Positions 61,634 through 64,000 of a stretch of 64,000 nucleotides of DNA are shown here, one piece after another. Below the pieces are notes generated by a model. The model made no database searches. It was not told the DNA's origin and saw only the letters and a program-made list of their open reading frames with translations. Source of the stretch: Caulobacter vibrioides. GTDB taxonomy: Bacteria; Pseudomonadota; Alphaproteobacteria; Caulobacterales; Caulobacteraceae. Location: contig NZ_PJRR01000021.1 in assembly GCF_002858865.1 (NCBI RefSeq), positions 1 to 64,000 on the forward strand. Direction: 5' to 3'. The position numbers and the translations under genes are program-made. The first letter of the stretch is position 1. Every line of letters begins with the position of its first letter.

Positions 61634-62113
61634 ATGAAGGTCGTCAACACAGTCTTTCCCAGCCCCGAGCAGTTCCAAGAGTTTTTCGGCGCGCCGGACG
61701 ATGGTCCGTTCGTCATGGTCAATCTCTTGAAGTTCAAAGATAAGGCCGAGTATCCGGACGGCTCGGAACCCGAGCTTTCCGGCCGCGAGGCCTACGCCCG
61801 CTACGGCGCCGTCGTTTCGGGTTTGGTCGAGGCCCTGGGGGGGCGCATTCGCTACAGTGGCGCGGTCACCGGCCTGCTTCTGGGCGAGGTTGAGGAGATG
61901 TGGGACGCGGTCGCTCTGGCCGAGTACCCTTCCCTCGCCGCCTTTCAGGCCATGGCCCTGTCGCCCGAGATGCACGCCATCGAGCATCACCGCAAGGCGG
62001 GCCTCGCGGGGCAGCTGAACATCAGGACCCGGCCTGCGCTGGGCTTCGAGTCGCACGGCGTGCACAACGACGAGCGCCTGTGGAAGCCCGAACAGGCCAA
62101 CGCAGTGAACTGA
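61634..62113 (+). CDS. DUF1330 family protein
   Basis: This 159-residue protein has a ferredoxin-like (dimeric alpha/beta barrel) pattern. FVMVNLLKFKDKAEYPDG, YARYGAVVSGLVEALGGRI and VALAEYPSLAAFQAMA are typical of DUF1330 proteins. Function is unknown; some dimeric alpha/beta barrel proteins act as monooxygenases or dehalogenating enzymes. Its position 14 bp after the haloalkane dehalogenase suggests a shared transcript. Confidence 0.88.
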   Translation: MKVVNTVFPSPEQFQEFFGAPDDGPFVMVNLLKFKDKAEYPDGSEPELSGREAYARYGAVVSGLVEALGGRIRYSGAVTGLLLGEVEEMWDAVALAEYPSLAAFQAMALSPEMHAIEHHRKAGLAGQLNIRTRPALGFESHGVHNDERLWKPEQANAVN

Positions 62114-62117
62114 GCGC

Positions 62118-63134
62118 TCAGCGCTCGGCGCGGAGCACTGTGCGGAAACCGACATGCGATGCGCCGCTATCCGGCGGCCCCGGCGTTCGCGCCGCAGGTC
62201 GATAGCGGAAGCAGTAGTCGTCGGCGCACAGGAACGAACCGCCCTTCACGACGTGCTTGGGCGTGTTCGGGTCCTCAGGATCCAGGGCGCGGGCCTCGGG
62301 CGGTCCGCCCGTCTCGAGGACGCTGACCGGATCCAGGCCCGGCTTGAACCAGTCGCGGGTCCACTCCCAGACATTGCCGGCCATGTCGCGCAGGCCATAG
62401 CCGTTGGCCGGGAAGCAGCCGACCGGCGCGGGCTTGGCCTTGAAGCCGTCATTGCCAAGGTCCTGGGCCGGGAACACGCCTTGCCAGGTATTGGCGCGTG
62501 GCCTTGCAGGATCCTGAGCCTGGTCGCCCCAGGTGTAGCGCTTGCCAACCAGCCCGCCGCGCGCGGCGTACTCCCATTCGGCCTCTGTGGGCAGGTCACG
62601 GCCCAGCCAGCGGGCGTAGGCCATGGCGTCCTCCCACGCGATATGCACCACCGGCCAGGCGTCCCTGCCCCGGATGTTCGAGCCGGGACCTTCGGGATGT
62701 CGCCAGTCGGCGCCGGGGATCACCTGCCACCATTGGGAAGGATCGTCCGACCTCGCCCCCTTCGCCCCCACGAAGACGAGCGAGGCCGGACGCCGCTGCG
62801 CCGCCGGTACGTGGGCGTAGCGCGCGGGGTCGAGCGGTCGCTCGGCCACGGTGCGATAACCCGTGGCCTCGACGAACCGCGCGAAGGCGGCGTTGGTGAC
62901 CTCTGTCTGATCGATCCAGAACGGCGGGACCGTGACCGTCTGGGGCGGTCCCTCCTCCGGACGCAGCGGCGCAGCGCCCATCTGGAAGTCGCCGCCCGCC
63001 AGCCGAACCATACCCGCCGTGCGGTTCTGGGGATCTGGAACCGGCAGGTCCGCCAGGCAAGCCTTGGGCGCCGGCTGGCCGCAGCCGGCCAGCGCCAGAA
63101 GCATCAGGACGGGAAGCGCCGTCAGTTTTCCCAA
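62118..63134 (-). CDS. Formylglycine-generating enzyme (SUMF1/FGE), lipoprotein form
   Basis: This 338-residue protein converts a sulfatase Cys to formylglycine. Hallmarks are GGDFQMGAAPLRPEEGP, the VHIAWEDAMAYARWLG and TEAEWEYAARGG segments, DMAGNVWEWTRDWF, and the copper-binding Cys pair of true FGEs, Cys303 and Cys308, in GGSFLCADDYCFRYRPAAR. An N-terminal lipoprotein signal (LMLLALAGC) places it outside the cytoplasm, which is unusual. The sulfatase gene upstream overlaps it by 13 bp and is the likely client. Confidence 0.92.
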   Translation of the reverse strand: MGKLTALPVLMLLALAGCGQPAPKACLADLPVPDPQNRTAGMVRLAGGDFQMGAAPLRPEEGPPQTVTVPPFWIDQTEVTNAAFARFVEATGYRTVAERPLDPARYAHVPAAQRRPASLVFVGAKGARSDDPSQWWQVIPGADWRHPEGPGSNIRGRDAWPVVHIAWEDAMAYARWLGRDLPTEAEWEYAARGGLVGKRYTWGDQAQDPARPRANTWQGVFPAQDLGNDGFKAKPAPVGCFPANGYGLRDMAGNVWEWTRDWFKPGLDPVSVLETGGPPEARALDPEDPNTPKHVVKGGSFLCADDYCFRYRPAARTPGPPDSGASHVGFRTVLRAER

Positions 63135-64000
63135 TAGATGTACTCGTCGCTGGGCTTGGCCTTCTGGCCGCCCGGATGGTCGATATAGAAGGCGCCCGAA
63201 ATCAGCGACGGCCAGGTCGGCTTCATCATCTGTCCGTCCAGCTGCGCCATGATCGCCTGCATCTCACGCAGCTTCTCGGGCCGCGCCTTGGACAGCTCCT
63301 GGCGCTCGGTCGGATCGGTGGACAGGTCAAAGAGCCAGGTCTTGTTCGGCTCCTTGGCCACCTGCAGCTTCCAGCCGCCTGCGAGCACCGTCTTGTAGCC
63401 GCCCGAACGCCAGAAGATCGCCTTGTGCGGATCGCCCGAGGACTGTCCCTTCACGAACGGCACGAGGTCGACGCCGTCCAGAACCCGATCCTTGGGTGTG
63501 GGCGCACCGGCGGCGCCGGCGGCCGTGGCGAAGATGTCCACATGGCCCACCGGGCTGCGATAGACTGCGCCGGCCGGCAGCTGCTCGGGCCAACGCAGCA
63601 GGAACGGCACCTTGATCCCGCCCTCGAAGAAGGTCGCCTTCCAGCCGCGATAGGGCTTGTTGATGTCCGGCAGGCCAATGTAGTTCGCGCCGCCGTTGTC
63701 CGAGGTGAAGATCACCAGGGTGTTGTCGTCCAGCCCCCGGTCCTTCAGCGCCTGCAGCACCTTGCCGACGTTGCGGTCGAGGTTGCGGACCATGGCTGCA
63801 TAGACGCGCATCCGGTGATCCTTGATGTGCGACAGCGCATCATAGTCGGCCTTGGGCGCCTGCAACGGCGTGTGGACGGCGTTGTAGGCCAGATACATGA
63901 AGAACGGCCGGTTCTTGTTGGCGTCGATCGCCTTCACCGCTTCGTCTGTCAGGTAGTCGGTCATGTAGTGGCTGGGATTGAACAGCTTGCCGCCGTTGAA
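63122..64000 (-). CDS. Arylsulfatase, C-terminal part (runs off the right edge)
   Basis: The readable C-terminal 292 residues include the sulfatase motifs FMYLAYNAVHTPLQAP (His ligand), VIFTSDNGGAN (Asp/Asn metal ligands) and GWKATFFEGGIKVPFLLRWP with the conserved Lys. The active-site Cys region (CxPSR) and the N-terminus are beyond the window. Family members hydrolyse sulfate esters in the periplasm using formylglycine. The 3' end overlaps the FGE gene by 13 bp, so enzyme and activator are co-expressed. The sulfate ester substrate cannot be inferred. Confidence 0.93.
   Translation of the reverse strand, partial: FNGGKLFNPSHYMTDYLTDEAVKAIDANKNRPFFMYLAYNAVHTPLQAPKADYDALSHIKDHRMRVYAAMVRNLDRNVGKVLQALKDRGLDDNTLVIFTSDNGGANYIGLPDINKPYRGWKATFFEGGIKVPFLLRWPEQLPAGAVYRSPVGHVDIFATAAGAAGAPTPKDRVLDGVDLVPFVKGQSSGDPHKAIFWRSGGYKTVLAGGWKLQVAKEPNKTWLFDLSTDPTERQELSKARPEKLREMQAIMAQLDGQMMKPTWPSLISGAFYIDHPGGQKAKPSDEYIYWEN

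Overview
The window is a compact, very GC-rich alphaproteobacterial chromosome segment that most resembles Caulobacter. The reasons are a GcrA-family cell-cycle regulator, tuf beside tRNA-Gly and tRNA-Tyr, tightly packed genes with many 4-bp ATGA stop/start overlaps, strong G/C bias at third codon positions, and Caulobacter-style intergenic palindromes. There is no prophage, insertion sequence, CRISPR array or rRNA operon. Two genes run off the ends: tuf on the left and a sulfatase on the right.

Layout. 1-4.5 kb: tuf 5' end, two tRNAs, rlmB, a very histidine-rich lipoprotein-like protein and a TerC-family transporter. 4.5-15.7 kb: a three-gene unit (lipocalin/CrtC-like protein, APH-fold kinase, small partner), DUF423 and Bcr/CflA membrane proteins, several alpha/beta hydrolases, an export-signal-bearing sugar-oxidation operon (gluconolactonase, glucose-fructose-oxidoreductase-like enzyme, esterase) and glpK. 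15.8-25.5 kb: DUF2336 protein, NAD kinase, Hpt protein, FAD-linked sugar-lactone oxidase, folD with a cytochrome c5-like lipoprotein, ALDH7, tRNA-Thr, arfB, MarR and a GcrA-like regulator. 25.5-34 kb: cytochrome c, SnoaL-like genes, an orphan AceE-like E1 enzyme and an RND efflux pump. 34-40.4 kb: a probable outer-membrane protein, class II aldolase, the DUF969-DUF979-DUF2891 operon, two tiny genes sharing an upstream repeat, smpB and dapA. 40.6-50 kb: lytic transglycosylase, a TetR plus FecCD-type ABC importer, a GT2 glycosyltransferase, two RNA methyltransferases and an atypical hypothetical gene. 50-64 kb: hrpB, an APC permease, an MBL hydrolase, a two-component system beside an EF-hand lipoprotein, a KGG-motif stress protein, TetR, a second MBL hydrolase, a haloalkane dehalogenase, and a formylglycine-generating enzyme overlapping a sulfatase gene.

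The themes are metal handling (His-rich protein plus TerC, EF-hand lipoprotein), translation quality control and RNA modification (arfB, smpB, rlmB, two further RNA methyltransferases), and periplasmic carbohydrate chemistry. The best candidates for undescribed biology are the His-rich protein/TerC pair, the DUF969-DUF979-DUF2891 operon, the kinase/lipocalin/small-protein unit, the exported formylglycine-generating enzyme, and a family of paired palindromes that supply the stop codons of convergent genes.
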